Source of the DNA: UBA11704 sp964491805
GTDB taxonomy: Bacteria; Patescibacteriota; Minisyncoccia; Phycocordibacterales; UBA5272
Assembly: GCA_964491805.1 (NCBI GenBank)
Contig: CAZBGU010000017.1
Span: 1-20,844 of the forward strand
Direction of reading: 5' to 3'
Length of the DNA stretch: 20,844 bases
Shown in pieces: positions 13,105-20,844 of this stretch. The stretch's first letter is position 1. Each line of letters begins with the position of its first letter. Under the pieces are notes generated by a model. It was not told where the DNA came from. It made no database searches and saw nothing but the letters and a program-made list of their open reading frames with translations. Made by a program: the position numbers and the translations under genes.

Positions 13105-14481
13105 TTATTGTACCTCTTTAGATTCTTCGCTGGAAGATGACTCTTCTTTAACAACTGCATCCACGGTATCGCTTGTCATTTCTTCAACAACGTTTTCAAT
13201 TTCTGCGTTCTTTGGGGTAACATCCTCTGTTACATTAAGTGCCTCAAGAACTTCTGTGACTTCCTCATCAAGGGTAGCGTCGGTAAAAGCACCAACTTCT
13301 GCAAGAGTTCCATCTTCATCGGCTTCAGCAACCATTTCACCGCCAGAAACGATGTCTATCTTCCATCCAGTAAGCTTGGCTGCGAGACGAACGTTCTGTC
13401 CACCCTTACCGATGGCAAGTGATTGCTCATCTCGAGAAACGGTAACAACTGCTTTCTTTTCTGTTTCATTGAGCTCAATAGAAACAGCCTTAGCAGGGGA
13501 GAGTGCTGTTGCAATGAAACGACGAGCATCAGATGACCATTCGATGACATCGATCTTCTCACCTGAAAGTTCTTCTGTAATTGCTGACACACGAACACCG
13601 CGCTGACCGACGCATGCTCCGATCGGATCAACACGTTCGTCGTTTGACTTAACAGCGATCTTAGAACGACTACCTGGCTCGCGAGCAACTGCAACAATTT
13701 CTACAACGCCCTGTGCGATTTCCTGGCTTTCGTTCTTGAAGAGTTCAATAAGGAATTTTGGATGTGAACGTGAAAGACGAATTGAGAGACCACGGAATCC
13801 TTCCTCGATAGAGAAAAGATACGCACGAATACGCTCTCCAGGACGGAGACGCTCTGATTGGATTTGTTCCTCGTATGGAAGAATAGCTGTCGTACGACCA
13901 AGATCGACGAATACTGAACCACGCTCTACACGCTGAACAACACCTGACACAATTGTGTTTTCTTTGTCAGTAAACTCACCAACGATACTCTCACGCTCTG
14001 CTTCACGAAGCTTCTGAACGATAACCTGCTTAGCAGTCTGTGCAGCGATACGACCAAAGTCATCTTGGTTGTCGAGAGGGAATACAATTTCCTCATCAAG
14101 CTCTGCATTTTTCTTAAGAAGTTTTGCTGATGAAAGAAGAATATGGCGCTCTTCATTATAACGAGGGAGCAAACCTTCGACATTTTCTTCAGATTCCTTG
14201 GCCTGCATGTACTCACTAACTGGGGCGGCCTGGACTTCTTCTTCTCCTTCTACAGGCATACGAACGGTTGACTCATCGACAACTATTTTTACTTGTTCAA
14301 AATTTGTCTCACCAGTGTCAAAGTTAATATGACAACGCACAATCTGTCCACGTTTGCCATACTCCTTCTGATATGCTGCGGCGAGAGATTTCTCTACTGC
14401 ATCTACTACTTTTTCGTGTGCAATCTTCTTTTCTTGCTCAAGCTGTTCGAGCGCAACTTTGAGGGCTTTGATATCTAACAT
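13105..14481 (-). CDS. nusA: Transcription elongation/termination factor NusA
   Basis: NusA binds RNA polymerase and nascent RNA and modulates pausing, termination and antitermination. The 458-residue protein has the N-terminal polymerase-binding domain (1-170, with an acidic insertion near 75-105), an S1 domain (about 176-240, VVQRVERGSVFVDLGRTTAI), KH1 with GACVGQRGVRVSAI (288-301), and KH2 with AIGKGGQNVRLAAKL (356-370). After residue 385 comes an acidic, low-complexity tail ending in a Ser/Glu run instead of the AR repeats of proteobacteria. It is the first gene of the nusA-ppa-tig cluster. A possible extended -10 (TGC-TATAAC, -10 hexamer at plus 14512-14517) lies 30 bp before the ATG. 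Confidence 0.95.
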   Translation of the reverse strand: MLDIKALKVALEQLEQEKKIAHEKVVDAVEKSLAAAYQKEYGKRGQIVRCHINFDTGETNFEQVKIVVDESTVRMPVEGEEEVQAAPVSEYMQAKESEENVEGLLPRYNEERHILLSSAKLLKKNAELDEEIVFPLDNQDDFGRIAAQTAKQVIVQKLREAERESIVGEFTDKENTIVSGVVQRVERGSVFVDLGRTTAILPYEEQIQSERLRPGERIRAYLFSIEEGFRGLSIRLSRSHPKFLIELFKNESQEIAQGVVEIVAVAREPGSRSKIAVKSNDERVDPIGACVGQRGVRVSAITEELSGEKIDVIEWSSDARRFIATALSPAKAVSIELNETEKKAVVTVSRDEQSLAIGKGGQNVRLAAKLTGWKIDIVSGGEMVAEADEDGTLAEVGAFTDATLDEEVTEVLEALNVTEDVTPKNAEIENVVEEMTSDTVDAVVKEESSSSEESKEVQ

Positions 14482-14610
14482 AATGAATAGTGATTAGCTC
14501 GTAGTCGTTAGGTTATAGCAACAGATGTTCACTATAAGCTAACTTCTACAAGAGTTTTATATAATTTTTAATAATACGCAAAAGTAGAAAAGCTATCCTA
14601 AATACGAGGT

Positions 14611-14673
14611 GTATGATTTTTTTTACAATCAAAATGTACTTCTACGTATGTCACATCAAGAAAAATCATACAG
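14611..14673. repeat. 12-bp inverted repeat with 39-nt loop in the gap upstream of nusA
   Basis: TGTATGATTTTT (14611-14622) and AAAAATCATACA (14662-14673) are exact reverse complements. They lie in the 364-bp stretch 14482-14845, which otherwise holds only the nusA promoter region. A 124-codon frame starting here (14613) crosses the next promoter and has no family features. The role is unknown: hairpin RNA, operator pair or remnant of a mobile element. Confidence 0.5.
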
Positions 14674-14827
14674 CAAAGCAGATACGATACTTTTTGCAAC
14701 TTTTAAACTTTTTACAAAAATGGCCGGCGCTGAACTTAACAGGCCGACTCACAACACACATCCAAACTAACTACTTTAGTATACCACACTGGACAAAAAG
14801 CGCAAGATTTGTATATAAATTTAATGT

Positions 14828-14873
14828 GGAAGGTACCTACACACATGCTACACTACTTCTAATAGAACCTTCC
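14828..14873 (+). promoter_or_regulatory. Extended -10 promoter of the small-ORF cassette, flanked by an inverted repeat
   Basis: TGC-TACACT (14846-14854) is identical to the extended -10 of livH and SBP-C. GGAAGGT (14828-14834) and ACCTTCC (14867-14873) form 7-bp arms on its two sides, so a looped or two-site repressor is possible. The right arm also touches the SD (AAGGAG, 14874-14879). Confidence 0.55.
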
Positions 14874-14886
14874 AAGGAGAGCGACC

Positions 14887-15111
14887 GTGAACATGATTTT
14901 CACACCACCAGAAAGACTTTCGCTTCGAATCCACTGCCCGTCAATGGTGCGAGCAGTTACAGAAGGTGGCCACAGCTACTCTGCTGAAGTATGCAGGTGC
15001 GACGTGCCAGACCAAAAGAGAGTCATTCACCCGTCACGATGCAGCAGCCTCGGCGGATGTCCGGTACAACAGCACGACGCTCAAAGCTACGCGATTGTCA
15101 GAACCGTGTGA
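14887..15111 (+). CDS. Putative 74-residue Cys/His-containing small protein, unknown function
   Basis: GTG at 14887 (or ATG 14893) lies 7 nt after a perfect SD (AAGGAG), behind an extended -10 promoter, and the ORF ends before an intrinsic terminator. It is therefore a complete expression cassette. The product is polar, with five Cys (IHC, EVCRC, SRCSS, GGC) and several His, no membrane segment and no family I recognise. A zinc-binding mini-protein is possible. The DNA is more GC-rich than its surroundings, which suggests a recent origin, transfer or a structured RNA. The alternative is a non-coding RNA of about 330 nt with an incidental frame. Confidence 0.45.
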   Translation: MNMIFTPPERLSLRIHCPSMVRAVTEGGHSYSAEVCRCDVPDQKRVIHPSRCSSLGGCPVQQHDAQSYAIVRTV

Positions 15112-15126
15112 CAAAATCGAAAAGTA

Positions 15127-15190
15127 GCAGCAAAAAGCTGCTGTTTGAGCCTGAGGCGGCATGACACAATGTTATGCCGCTTCTTCATTT
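15127..15190 (+). terminator. Tandem hairpins closing the small-ORF cassette
   Basis: First hairpin: AGCAGC-AAAAA-GCTGCT (15127-15143). The second and main one has an 11-bp stem with one G-U pair at 15157-15167 / 15171-15181 (core GCGGCAT / ATGCCGC), followed by TTCTTCATTTT. The second is a good intrinsic terminator for the plus strand only. Confidence 0.7.
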
Positions 15191-15194
15191 TAGA

Positions 15195-15225
15195 AAACCA
15201 TACGTATTCAAGCTGCTAGTATGGC
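15195..15225 (-). terminator. Possible terminator of the exporter operon
   Basis: On the minus strand, CCATAC (15225-15220) and GTATGG (15204-15199) form a 6-bp stem with a 15-nt loop, followed by TTTTC. It lies 9 bp after the ATPase gene. The stem is modest, so confidence is moderate. Confidence 0.45.
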
Positions 15226-15234
15226 ACTCTAATC

Positions 15235-15918
15235 CTAATCAATAACAAGTCCATCTGATAATTTGATAATTCTATCCGCCATTTTGCCGTAGTCTTCTTC
15301 GTGCGTTACCATCACTATAGTAAGACCTTCTTCTTTGTTTAGTTTTTTGAAAATATCCATAACAAGTTTGGACGAAAATGTGTCGAGGTTGGCTGTTGGT
15401 TCATCTGCAAAAACTATCTTCGGACGATGAGTAACAGCACGAGCAATTGATACACGCTGTTGTTCTCCGCCAGAAAGCTCAGAAGGTAGATTATCTTTAC
15501 GGTGAAGGAGGTCGACACTTTTGAGAACTTCTTCTGCGCGTTTCATTGCATTTTTTTGGCTTACTCCCTGCATAAGAAGGGGGACCATGATATTCTCAAT
15601 TGCCGTCAGCTCTGGAAGAAGCGAGTAGTCTTGAAACACGTAACCAAGTTCATGAAGTCTGAACTTTGTTTTTTCTGACATACTCATTGTGTCAACAAGC
15701 TTTCCGCTCAAGTGGATAGAACCACTTGTTGGAGTATCGAGCAAAGACATTTGGTAAAGAAGTGTAGATTTACCCGCTCCAGAACGACCCATAATCGCAA
15801 CGAACTCTCCCTGATTAACCCTCAAATCAATACCTTTCAATACGTGTGTTTCTGTATCACCATCAAAAAAACTCTTTGTGATTTTCTTGATATCGATTAT
15901 TGGCAATGAATGTGTCAT
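15235..15918 (-). CDS. ABC exporter ATPase, MacB/LolD type
   Basis: The 227-residue cytoplasmic ATPase has Walker A GRSGAGKST (44-52), Q-loop in GYVFQDYSLLPELTA (Gln96), signature LSGGEQQR (148-155), Walker B IVFADEPTANLD (168-179) and switch His206 in VTHE. The FADEPTANLD and YVFQ..LLP.LTA patterns are typical of the MacB/LolD/FtsE branch, which works with FtsX-like permeases. It is last in a three-gene operon with such a permease (16-bp gap) and a membrane-fusion protein. The substrate could be a peptide, lipid or toxic compound. The two LivG/LivF ATPases in this window are a different branch. Confidence 0.92.
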   Translation of the reverse strand: MTHSLPIIDIKKITKSFFDGDTETHVLKGIDLRVNQGEFVAIMGRSGAGKSTLLYQMSLLDTPTSGSIHLSGKLVDTMSMSEKTKFRLHELGYVFQDYSLLPELTAIENIMVPLLMQGVSQKNAMKRAEEVLKSVDLLHRKDNLPSELSGGEQQRVSIARAVTHRPKIVFADEPTANLDTFSSKLVMDIFKKLNKEEGLTIVMVTHEEDYGKMADRIIKLSDGLVID

Positions 15919-15934
15919 ACGTTGAATATCTAAA

Positions 15935-17266
15935 TTATTTATTTCTTCCTAAGATAGCATTAAGTGTGTTAGTGCTTACAATGAAACGTGCAGGGAAGTA
16001 ACCCGCAAATACAGAGACGATAACCACAAGAAGGAATTTAAATGCAACAGAAACCGGTTCTGCAACAAGAACAATCTTTGAAAACGGAGTATCAATAGGA
16101 TTGGCGTCAATAAATGGTTTGAGGAATACAAAAATAATAAGGAGTGCAATAAAAGAACCAGCTACTACATAAAAAAGTGCCTGGCAAATATAACTAAACT
16201 CAATAGCAAACTCTGTAACACCTACTGCTTTCATGATGCCAATCTGACGGCGACGTGTCAGCGCGTTGATGTAGATAATAATGAAGATGGTAATAAGCGC
16301 CACAACAACAGATACCGATCCAAGAATGTTGCCTATAATTGTAAAAAAGAGTTTGATATTAACCAAAAATTCAGGAGCTCCTTCTTCTGCTGTGTTGATC
16401 TTTGCATAATCTGCAAAACCATTATTGATGAGAGGTGTTTTCACTACGTAGGGGTCGGTGCCTTTGTTCATAACAATAGCAATCTCAGACACATCACCGT
16501 CTGTTTTACCTAACATTTTTTTTAACTCACCATCAAGAATGTATGCACGAGATGCGACAAATTGAACTTTTGAATTAAGAATCCCCCTAACAGTAAAATC
16601 CTGTGTTACAGACCCTGTAGTTGATATATCTTCTTTTGCTGTCATGTTATCTTCAGGAACCGGGCTACCTGATGACATTTTCTTACCACTTACTGTCACC
16701 CGTACAACAGTCCCAGGGTGGACGTCATGAAGAAGCGACACAAGATCTGCAACACGACTATACTCCTTAAGGTACCCTGAACCAATCACAATACCGTTTG
16801 CATCTCCTGGCTTAAGCCATTCACCTTCAACTATTTCCCTAGAAAGGTGTGTTGTCGCATCTTCCTTTTCTGGATCAATTCCCGCTATTTGATTAGAGAC
16901 AACATTAGCATCTTCTGGTTTTCTCTTTTCCCACCAATTTGCCTCGATCTTTGCCCCGGCAATGATTCGACCTGTATAGCTCTTTATTTGTGGAAATGTA
17001 GACAAGACACCTTCTATGTCACTTGTGTGTTCGATGTATTGCTTCTCATTACGATTCACAATCATAAGATCACCAGTCCACTGCTCCTTAAATGCGCGAG
17101 ACGAACCTTCAATAATACCGACAAGAAACCCGCTCGTTGCAACAAGATTGAGGAACGTAAGCATCATAATAAAGACAATCAAACCTGTTGCCCATCTACT
17201 CGACCGTGCTATTTGCCTAACTGCTAAAAAAAACCCAAGAGAAATAGTGTTCCAAAATTGTTTCAT
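15935..17266 (-). CDS. ABC exporter permease, FtsX/MacB type
   Basis: The 443-residue membrane protein has the MacB topology: one N-terminal helix (about 27-50, GLIVFIMMLTFLNLVATSGF), a large extracellular domain of about 250 residues, then three C-terminal helices (near 308-335, 355-385 and 405-430). The cytoplasmic ITALTRRR-like loop, here INALTRRRQIGIMKAVGVTE, and the end FPARFIVSTNTLNAILGRNK are hallmarks of the FtsX-domain family. It is 8 bp after the fusion-protein stop. In MacB-type systems the permease passes force to the outside domain rather than opening a channel for the substrate across the membrane. Specific substrate unknown. Confidence 0.9.
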   Translation of the reverse strand: MKQFWNTISLGFFLAVRQIARSSRWATGLIVFIMMLTFLNLVATSGFLVGIIEGSSRAFKEQWTGDLMIVNRNEKQYIEHTSDIEGVLSTFPQIKSYTGRIIAGAKIEANWWEKRKPEDANVVSNQIAGIDPEKEDATTHLSREIVEGEWLKPGDANGIVIGSGYLKEYSRVADLVSLLHDVHPGTVVRVTVSGKKMSSGSPVPEDNMTAKEDISTTGSVTQDFTVRGILNSKVQFVASRAYILDGELKKMLGKTDGDVSEIAIVMNKGTDPYVVKTPLINNGFADYAKINTAEEGAPEFLVNIKLFFTIIGNILGSVSVVVALITIFIIIYINALTRRRQIGIMKAVGVTEFAIEFSYICQALFYVVAGSFIALLIIFVFLKPFIDANPIDTPFSKIVLVAEPVSVAFKFLLVVIVSVFAGYFPARFIVSTNTLNAILGRNK

Positions 17267-17274
17267 GGTGTGCT

Positions 17275-18864
17275 CTAGTTAGTTTGTTTTTGTGCCTGGC
17301 GAGAACCTGTGGTAGGGGAGACAATCTCGTCGCCGACGACAAGACCTTGTTTGATTTCGATTAGCCCGTCGGAACCACGGATACCTAAAGTAACCTCTCG
17401 TGCTTGGGTTTTTCCTTGCAAAGAAATAGTTACAACACCTTTATCACTAGAAAGAATTGTAACGAAACGAGAAGGAACAACGATTGTCCTTGATTTTGAT
17501 TCGGTGACTATCTGCACATTTGCGGTCATTCCTTGTTTAATACGAATATCTTTTCCTAAGAACGTGACAATAACTTTATATACAGGAACAGTACCTTCTG
17601 TTGTTGCCGTAGGATTGATACGGGTCACTGTCGCTGGAAACACAACATCCTTACCATATGCATCAAGTGTGACATCGACTTGTGCACCTATTTTGACTTT
17701 TACAATATCAATTTCTGGCACCTTAGCTTCAACCTCATATCCATCTGTTGCTATCATACTAATCACCGTCTTTCCAAGACTAATTGTCTCCCCAACAGAA
17801 AGATCAACACTGCTAATGACACCAGGAAACGGTGCAACAATCATTGTTTTTGACAAACCAGAACTTGCTTGTGCAACTTGCGCCTCCGCCTGTGCGACCA
17901 CCGCCGCTTGAGCCTTTATTTTGTATGGATCTGTTCCAGCCTTCACTAAATCAAAATCCCTCGATGTCTGACTAAATGTATTCTTTGCAACTATAAGCGC
18001 AGAACGTTTTACGGTAATATCAGAAAATAGTGCAGTCATCGATGTCTTAACGAGTGAAAGACTCGCTCGATATGAATCAAGTGCTTGATTGTTACTGCTA
18101 CACGACGCAAGCAAAAGATTCGACACTGAATTAACAAGCTCATTAGTGGCAATCGCTGAACGATATGCAAGCTCAAACGTTGCATCAATATTTTGTACTG
18201 AAGAAATCGCCGTGATAACAGAACTCTTTGCCTGAAAGGCGGCAAGCGTTGTCTCAAGAGCAGTACGTTTCGCCTCAATTTCACCTTGCAGGCGTTGGTC
18301 ACACGAACTAAAAGCAATATGATACGTTCCGTTATTCAAGGAAAAAAGTGGTGCGAATTTATTTTTAACAACATCTGCTGTAACAGCGTCTACATTTTGA
18401 ATCGCGTCTGGAAGTGATGCATATGCTTGGTCAAGAGAACTTTTTGCATTCTCAACGAGCTGCTCTTTTAGTGCAACTTCTTCTTTACGGGGCCCTTGTT
18501 GCAGTTGGGCAAGAACCGCTTCTGCATTTGAGAGATTTGCTTTTGCTTGCAAAAGTGCAACCTGTGCATCTGCACCAGAAAGAGTTGCCAGAACCTTTCC
18601 TTGTTCCACTGTGTCGCCAATTTTTACCCCGACGAAGGCAACGTTCCCAGTTGATTGAAAAGCAAGATTCGCATCCTTAGAGCTTGCAACCTGCCCAGAC
18701 ACTTTGACGTACTGCTTAATGGCGCCGAGCGTAACTTGCGTTGTTTCATTTGTAACTTTTGGAGCTGAAAACAATACAAAAAAAATAATACTTGTTACCA
18801 TTACAAACAAGAACGCAGTATAGGTTTTGTGTCGTGATAAAAAATGAGTTATGGTTGCTAGCAT
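17275..18864 (-). CDS. Membrane-fusion protein (HlyD/MacA-like periplasmic adaptor)
   Basis: From ATG 18864 the product has 529 residues. An upstream extension to 18987 is open, but it overlaps the tpiA start and lacks the expected N-terminus. Residues about 14-33 are a membrane anchor. A first half lipoyl domain follows (LAFQSTGNVAFVGVKIGDTVEQGKVLATL), then a long alpha-helical hairpin of more than 250 residues with an inserted segment containing two cysteines, then the second lipoyl half (APFPGVISSVDLSVGETISLG). Beta-barrel and membrane-proximal domains end the protein (VEAKVPEIDIVKVKIGAQVD, VTFLGKDIRIKQGMTANVQI). It is the first gene of the exporter operon. The hairpin is much longer than in MacA (about 370 residues in total). 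Confidence 0.88.
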   Translation of the reverse strand: MLATITHFLSRHKTYTAFLFVMVTSIIFFVLFSAPKVTNETTQVTLGAIKQYVKVSGQVASSKDANLAFQSTGNVAFVGVKIGDTVEQGKVLATLSGADAQVALLQAKANLSNAEAVLAQLQQGPRKEEVALKEQLVENAKSSLDQAYASLPDAIQNVDAVTADVVKNKFAPLFSLNNGTYHIAFSSCDQRLQGEIEAKRTALETTLAAFQAKSSVITAISSVQNIDATFELAYRSAIATNELVNSVSNLLLASCSSNNQALDSYRASLSLVKTSMTALFSDITVKRSALIVAKNTFSQTSRDFDLVKAGTDPYKIKAQAAVVAQAEAQVAQASSGLSKTMIVAPFPGVISSVDLSVGETISLGKTVISMIATDGYEVEAKVPEIDIVKVKIGAQVDVTLDAYGKDVVFPATVTRINPTATTEGTVPVYKVIVTFLGKDIRIKQGMTANVQIVTESKSRTIVVPSRFVTILSSDKGVVTISLQGKTQAREVTLGIRGSDGLIEIKQGLVVGDEIVSPTTGSRQAQKQTN

Positions 18865-18873
18865 GATACTCAA

Positions 18874-18879
18874 AGTATA
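18874..18879 (-). promoter_or_regulatory. -10 box of the exporter operon
   Basis: On the minus strand, TATACT (18879-18874) ends 9 nt before the ATG at 18864, so the mRNA would be nearly leaderless. The -35 region is weak. Confidence 0.4.
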
Positions 18880-18953
18880 CCACCTGATGCACGATGAGTG
18901 GCGTGTAAAACATTTTTGAACTTTATTACTTTTGTCTATAGATTTCTTGTACA

Positions 18954-18962
18954 TGCTATACT
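18954..18962 (+). promoter_or_regulatory. Extended -10 promoter of tpiA-pgk
   Basis: TGC-TATACT (18954-18962) is a consensus-like extended -10 box. It is 18 nt before the tpiA ATG and related to TGCTACACT at three other sites. A TTGTCT at 18932-18937 is 19 bp upstream of the -10 hexamer, at the long end for a -35 box. Confidence 0.6.
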
Positions 18963-18980
18963 CACCTGTATAACAACAGT

Positions 18981-19757
18981 ATGACAAAACGAACTACACC
19001 GATTATAGTTGGCAACTGGAAATCAACACCAAAGACTCTTGACGAAGGTATAAAATTTATCAAGCAGCTCGAAAAAAAACTCGGCACGGCAAAAAAAATC
19101 AAGATCCCAAAGAAAGCGTACTATCTCGCAGTGCCTGAAGTTTTCATTCCACAACTTAGCAGCCTTGCAGACCACGGCTATATCGGGGCACAGACAGTAA
19201 ACGGAACAGAGTACGGTCAAATAACGGGCGCAACGACACCTTCACAACTCATTTCTTCTGGTGCGTCATTTGCCATCATCGGTCATAGTGAAGTTAGAGC
19301 ACGTGGAGAAACGAAAGAGGAACGCAGTGCAAAAGTAAAAGCTTCGCTTACCTCAAAACTGACAACAATTCTATGTGTCGGTGAACACAAACGAGACAAA
19401 GAAGGAAAATATCTTGAGGAACTCGAGAACGATGTCAAACAAATCTTAACATCGACAGAACGTGAATTTTTCGGCAAACTCATGATTGCATATGAACCAG
19501 TTTGGGCAATTGGGGGCAAGGACCCGGCCACGTCTGAAGAGTGTTTTGAAGCAGTAATCGCAATACGGAGGGCACTTGCATCAATTGCTGGCATAGACCA
19601 TGCAAAGAAAGTACATATCTTATACGGCGGTGCCGTTCTTGAAGACAATGCTTCTGCCTTCCTGGAAGAGGGAGGGGTCGATGGTCTCCTTATAGGAAGA
19701 GCCTCACAAGATGTAGTCTCGCTGATGGGCATCATTACTGAGCTGTATACTAATTAA
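18981..19757 (+). CDS. tpiA: Triosephosphate isomerase
   Basis: This glycolytic enzyme interconverts dihydroxyacetone phosphate and glyceraldehyde 3-phosphate. The 258-residue length is normal for the TIM barrel. Catalytic residues visible: Lys14 in GNWK, His102 in IIGHSE and Glu172 in AYEPVWAIG, which also begins flexible loop 6. The phosphate-binding motifs YGGAV (215-219) and VDGLLIGRAS (233-242) are present. The segment around AQTVNGTEYGQITG departs from the usual AQN..GAFTGE, and GHSEVRARGE replaces GHSERR. So it is divergent but should be active. It is followed after 8 bp by pgk. Confidence 0.95.
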   Translation: MTKRTTPIIVGNWKSTPKTLDEGIKFIKQLEKKLGTAKKIKIPKKAYYLAVPEVFIPQLSSLADHGYIGAQTVNGTEYGQITGATTPSQLISSGASFAIIGHSEVRARGETKEERSAKVKASLTSKLTTILCVGEHKRDKEGKYLEELENDVKQILTSTEREFFGKLMIAYEPVWAIGGKDPATSEECFEAVIAIRRALASIAGIDHAKKVHILYGGAVLEDNASAFLEEGGVDGLLIGRASQDVVSLMGIITELYTN

Positions 19758-19765
19758 CAACAACC

Positions 19766-20844
19766 ATGAATACTACCTGGGATCAACACTGTGTACCAGA
19801 CTTGCGTACACTTTCAGGCAAGCGCGTTATTGTACGAGTTGACTGGAACTTACCTGTCGTCAATGGTGTCATTACTGACACAAGTAGGTTTGATATAACC
19901 GTACCTTTTCTTACAAAGCTCTCTACAGTAAAAGCAAAGATTGTGCTCCTTACTCACTTCGGAGAAAAAGGAGAGAGTCTTGCAGTAATTGCAGCACATG
20001 CAACTTCGAAGCTGCCTTTTATTACTTTTACACCGTCTCTTGATTTCGCAGAACTTACCACTACCTCCACGTCACTAACAGAGGGCAATGGAATACTTCT
20101 TGAAAATGTACGTCTATTTAAGGGTGAAATAGAGAATGACGAGGATCTCGCATCATCATTTGCTTCTCTTGGTGACGTGTTCATTAACAATGCATTCTCG
20201 GTTGCACACAGAAAACATGCTAGCGTTGTTGGAATCCCAACAAAAACCCGCTCATACTTTGGACCAACATTCATTCACGAACTTGAGAATCTCACAAAGG
20301 CTCTAACACCTAAACAGCCAGCACTCATGATAATCGGCGGAGCAAAAATCTCCACAAAGCTTACCCTCATTAAGAACTATCTTGATAAAGGAGTAAAAGT
20401 ATTTGTTGGTGGTGCTATGGTACACAACATCTGGAAGGAACGCGGCCTTGAAATCGGCCAAAGTCTCTACGATCCTGAATATAAGCTACCAGCAAATTTC
20501 ATCAACCACCCGCTCCTTATGACACCAGTTGATGTTGTACTTGCAACAGGTGAAATTGCTGACATTACTGCTATCAAGAGCGATAGTGTTGTTGTCGACT
20601 GCGGACCAAAAACTACCGAACTCGTTGCAAGCACTGTTGCTATGTCAAACACCGTGATTGCGAATGGGCCACTTGGTCTTTACGAAAAGGGGTGGCTTCA
20701 CGGAAGTGAGACGATTCTTACCAACCTTGCTGCATCAGGCGTAACCTCATATATCGGAGGAGGGGACACCGTGACAGTCGCTAATTCGCTTCACTTACTT
20801 AACAAATTTACCTTCGTATCACTTGGAGGCGGGGCAATGCTCGA
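19766..20844 (+). CDS. pgk: Phosphoglycerate kinase, truncated by the window end
   Basis: This enzyme makes ATP from 1,3-bisphosphoglycerate in glycolysis. 359 residues are visible and only the last helix is missing. Present: VRVDWNLP (substrate Arg, Asp, Asn), LLENVRLFKGE, NNAFSVAHRKHAS, GGAKISTK (nucleotide-site Lys), ANGPLGLYE, and GGGDTVTVAN with SLGGGAML at the end. Oddities: the usual SHLGRP motif reads THFGEKGE, so the Arg that helps bind 3-phosphoglycerate is replaced by Glu-Lys; DAF is NAF; and the N-domain is short. The enzyme is a divergent form. It is coupled to tpiA and lacks an SD. Confidence 0.93.
   Translation, partial: MNTTWDQHCVPDLRTLSGKRVIVRVDWNLPVVNGVITDTSRFDITVPFLTKLSTVKAKIVLLTHFGEKGESLAVIAAHATSKLPFITFTPSLDFAELTTTSTSLTEGNGILLENVRLFKGEIENDEDLASSFASLGDVFINNAFSVAHRKHASVVGIPTKTRSYFGPTFIHELENLTKALTPKQPALMIIGGAKISTKLTLIKNYLDKGVKVFVGGAMVHNIWKERGLEIGQSLYDPEYKLPANFINHPLLMTPVDVVLATGEIADITAIKSDSVVVDCGPKTTELVASTVAMSNTVIANGPLGLYEKGWLHGSETILTNLAASGVTSYIGGGDTVTVANSLHLLNKFTFVSLGGGAML

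Noticed and set aside
13094..13606. Ser/Thr-rich 170-codon plus-strand frame inside nusA
   Set aside because: The composition is that expected from antisense reading of Glu-rich coding sequence.
14613..14987. 124-codon frame across the gap upstream of the small-ORF cassette
   Set aside because: It crosses the 12-bp inverted repeat and the extended -10 promoter, overlaps the better-supported ORF at 14887, and shows no family features.
18865..18987. N-terminal extension of the membrane-fusion protein
   Set aside because: It overlaps the tpiA start and both promoters; the normal anchor begins at 18864.
1..20844. Insertion sequences, tRNA or rRNA genes
   Set aside because: No transposase, terminal repeats with target duplication, cloverleaf or rRNA motif was seen.

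Overview
The window looks like part of the small chromosome of a Candidate Phyla Radiation bacterium (Patescibacteria, Parcubacteria-like). This is inferred from the AT-rich DNA with compact spacing, the short divergent housekeeping proteins, solute-binding proteins (SBPs) that carry an N-terminal membrane anchor and no lipobox, several TrmB-type regulators, and the near absence of Shine-Dalgarno (SD) motifs before recognisable genes. The standard bacterial code fits, because the recognised genes have no internal TGA. No database search was possible, so the taxonomic call is tentative.

Region 1 (1-11160) is a branched-chain/hydrophobic amino-acid type ABC importer locus with an unusual plan. 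One transporter core, livH-livM-livG-livF (3693-6755), is surrounded by four different SBP genes. Each SBP gene is divergent from its own TrmB-family regulator gene: A (regulator 1-238, SBP 470-1561), B (SBP 1643-2758, regulator 2902-3621), C (regulator 6762-7541, SBP 7666-8748) and D (regulator 8811-9599, SBP 10042-11160). The gaps of pairs A, B and C hold clear, different palindromes at or near the promoters; the gap of pair D holds a short inverted repeat at the regulator's -35 box. The simplest reading is one membrane channel fed by four exchangeable, separately switched receptors. livH carries a -1 frameshift near its 3' end. SBP-A and SBP-D also share a leader with two hairpins and a tiny ORF ending in a Lys-Phe-Ser-x-Tyr motif.

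Region 2 (11205-14481) is a minus-strand information-processing cluster in transcription order nusA, ppa, tig. The trigger factor lacks its PPIase domain and has a His-rich segment in its place. A strong terminator at 11322-11359 closes the cluster.

Region 3 (14482-15234) is mostly non-coding. It contains a self-contained cassette: an extended -10 promoter, a good SD, a 74-codon Cys-containing ORF and a terminator. A 12-bp inverted repeat of unknown role lies upstream.

Region 4 (15235-18864, minus strand) is a three-gene MacA/MacB-like exporter operon: membrane-fusion protein, FtsX-type permease, ATPase.

Region 5 (18981-20844) is a glycolytic pair, tpiA and pgk; pgk runs off the window end. 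Several genes in the window have a -10 box only 7-9 nt before the ATG, which suggests leaderless mRNAs.
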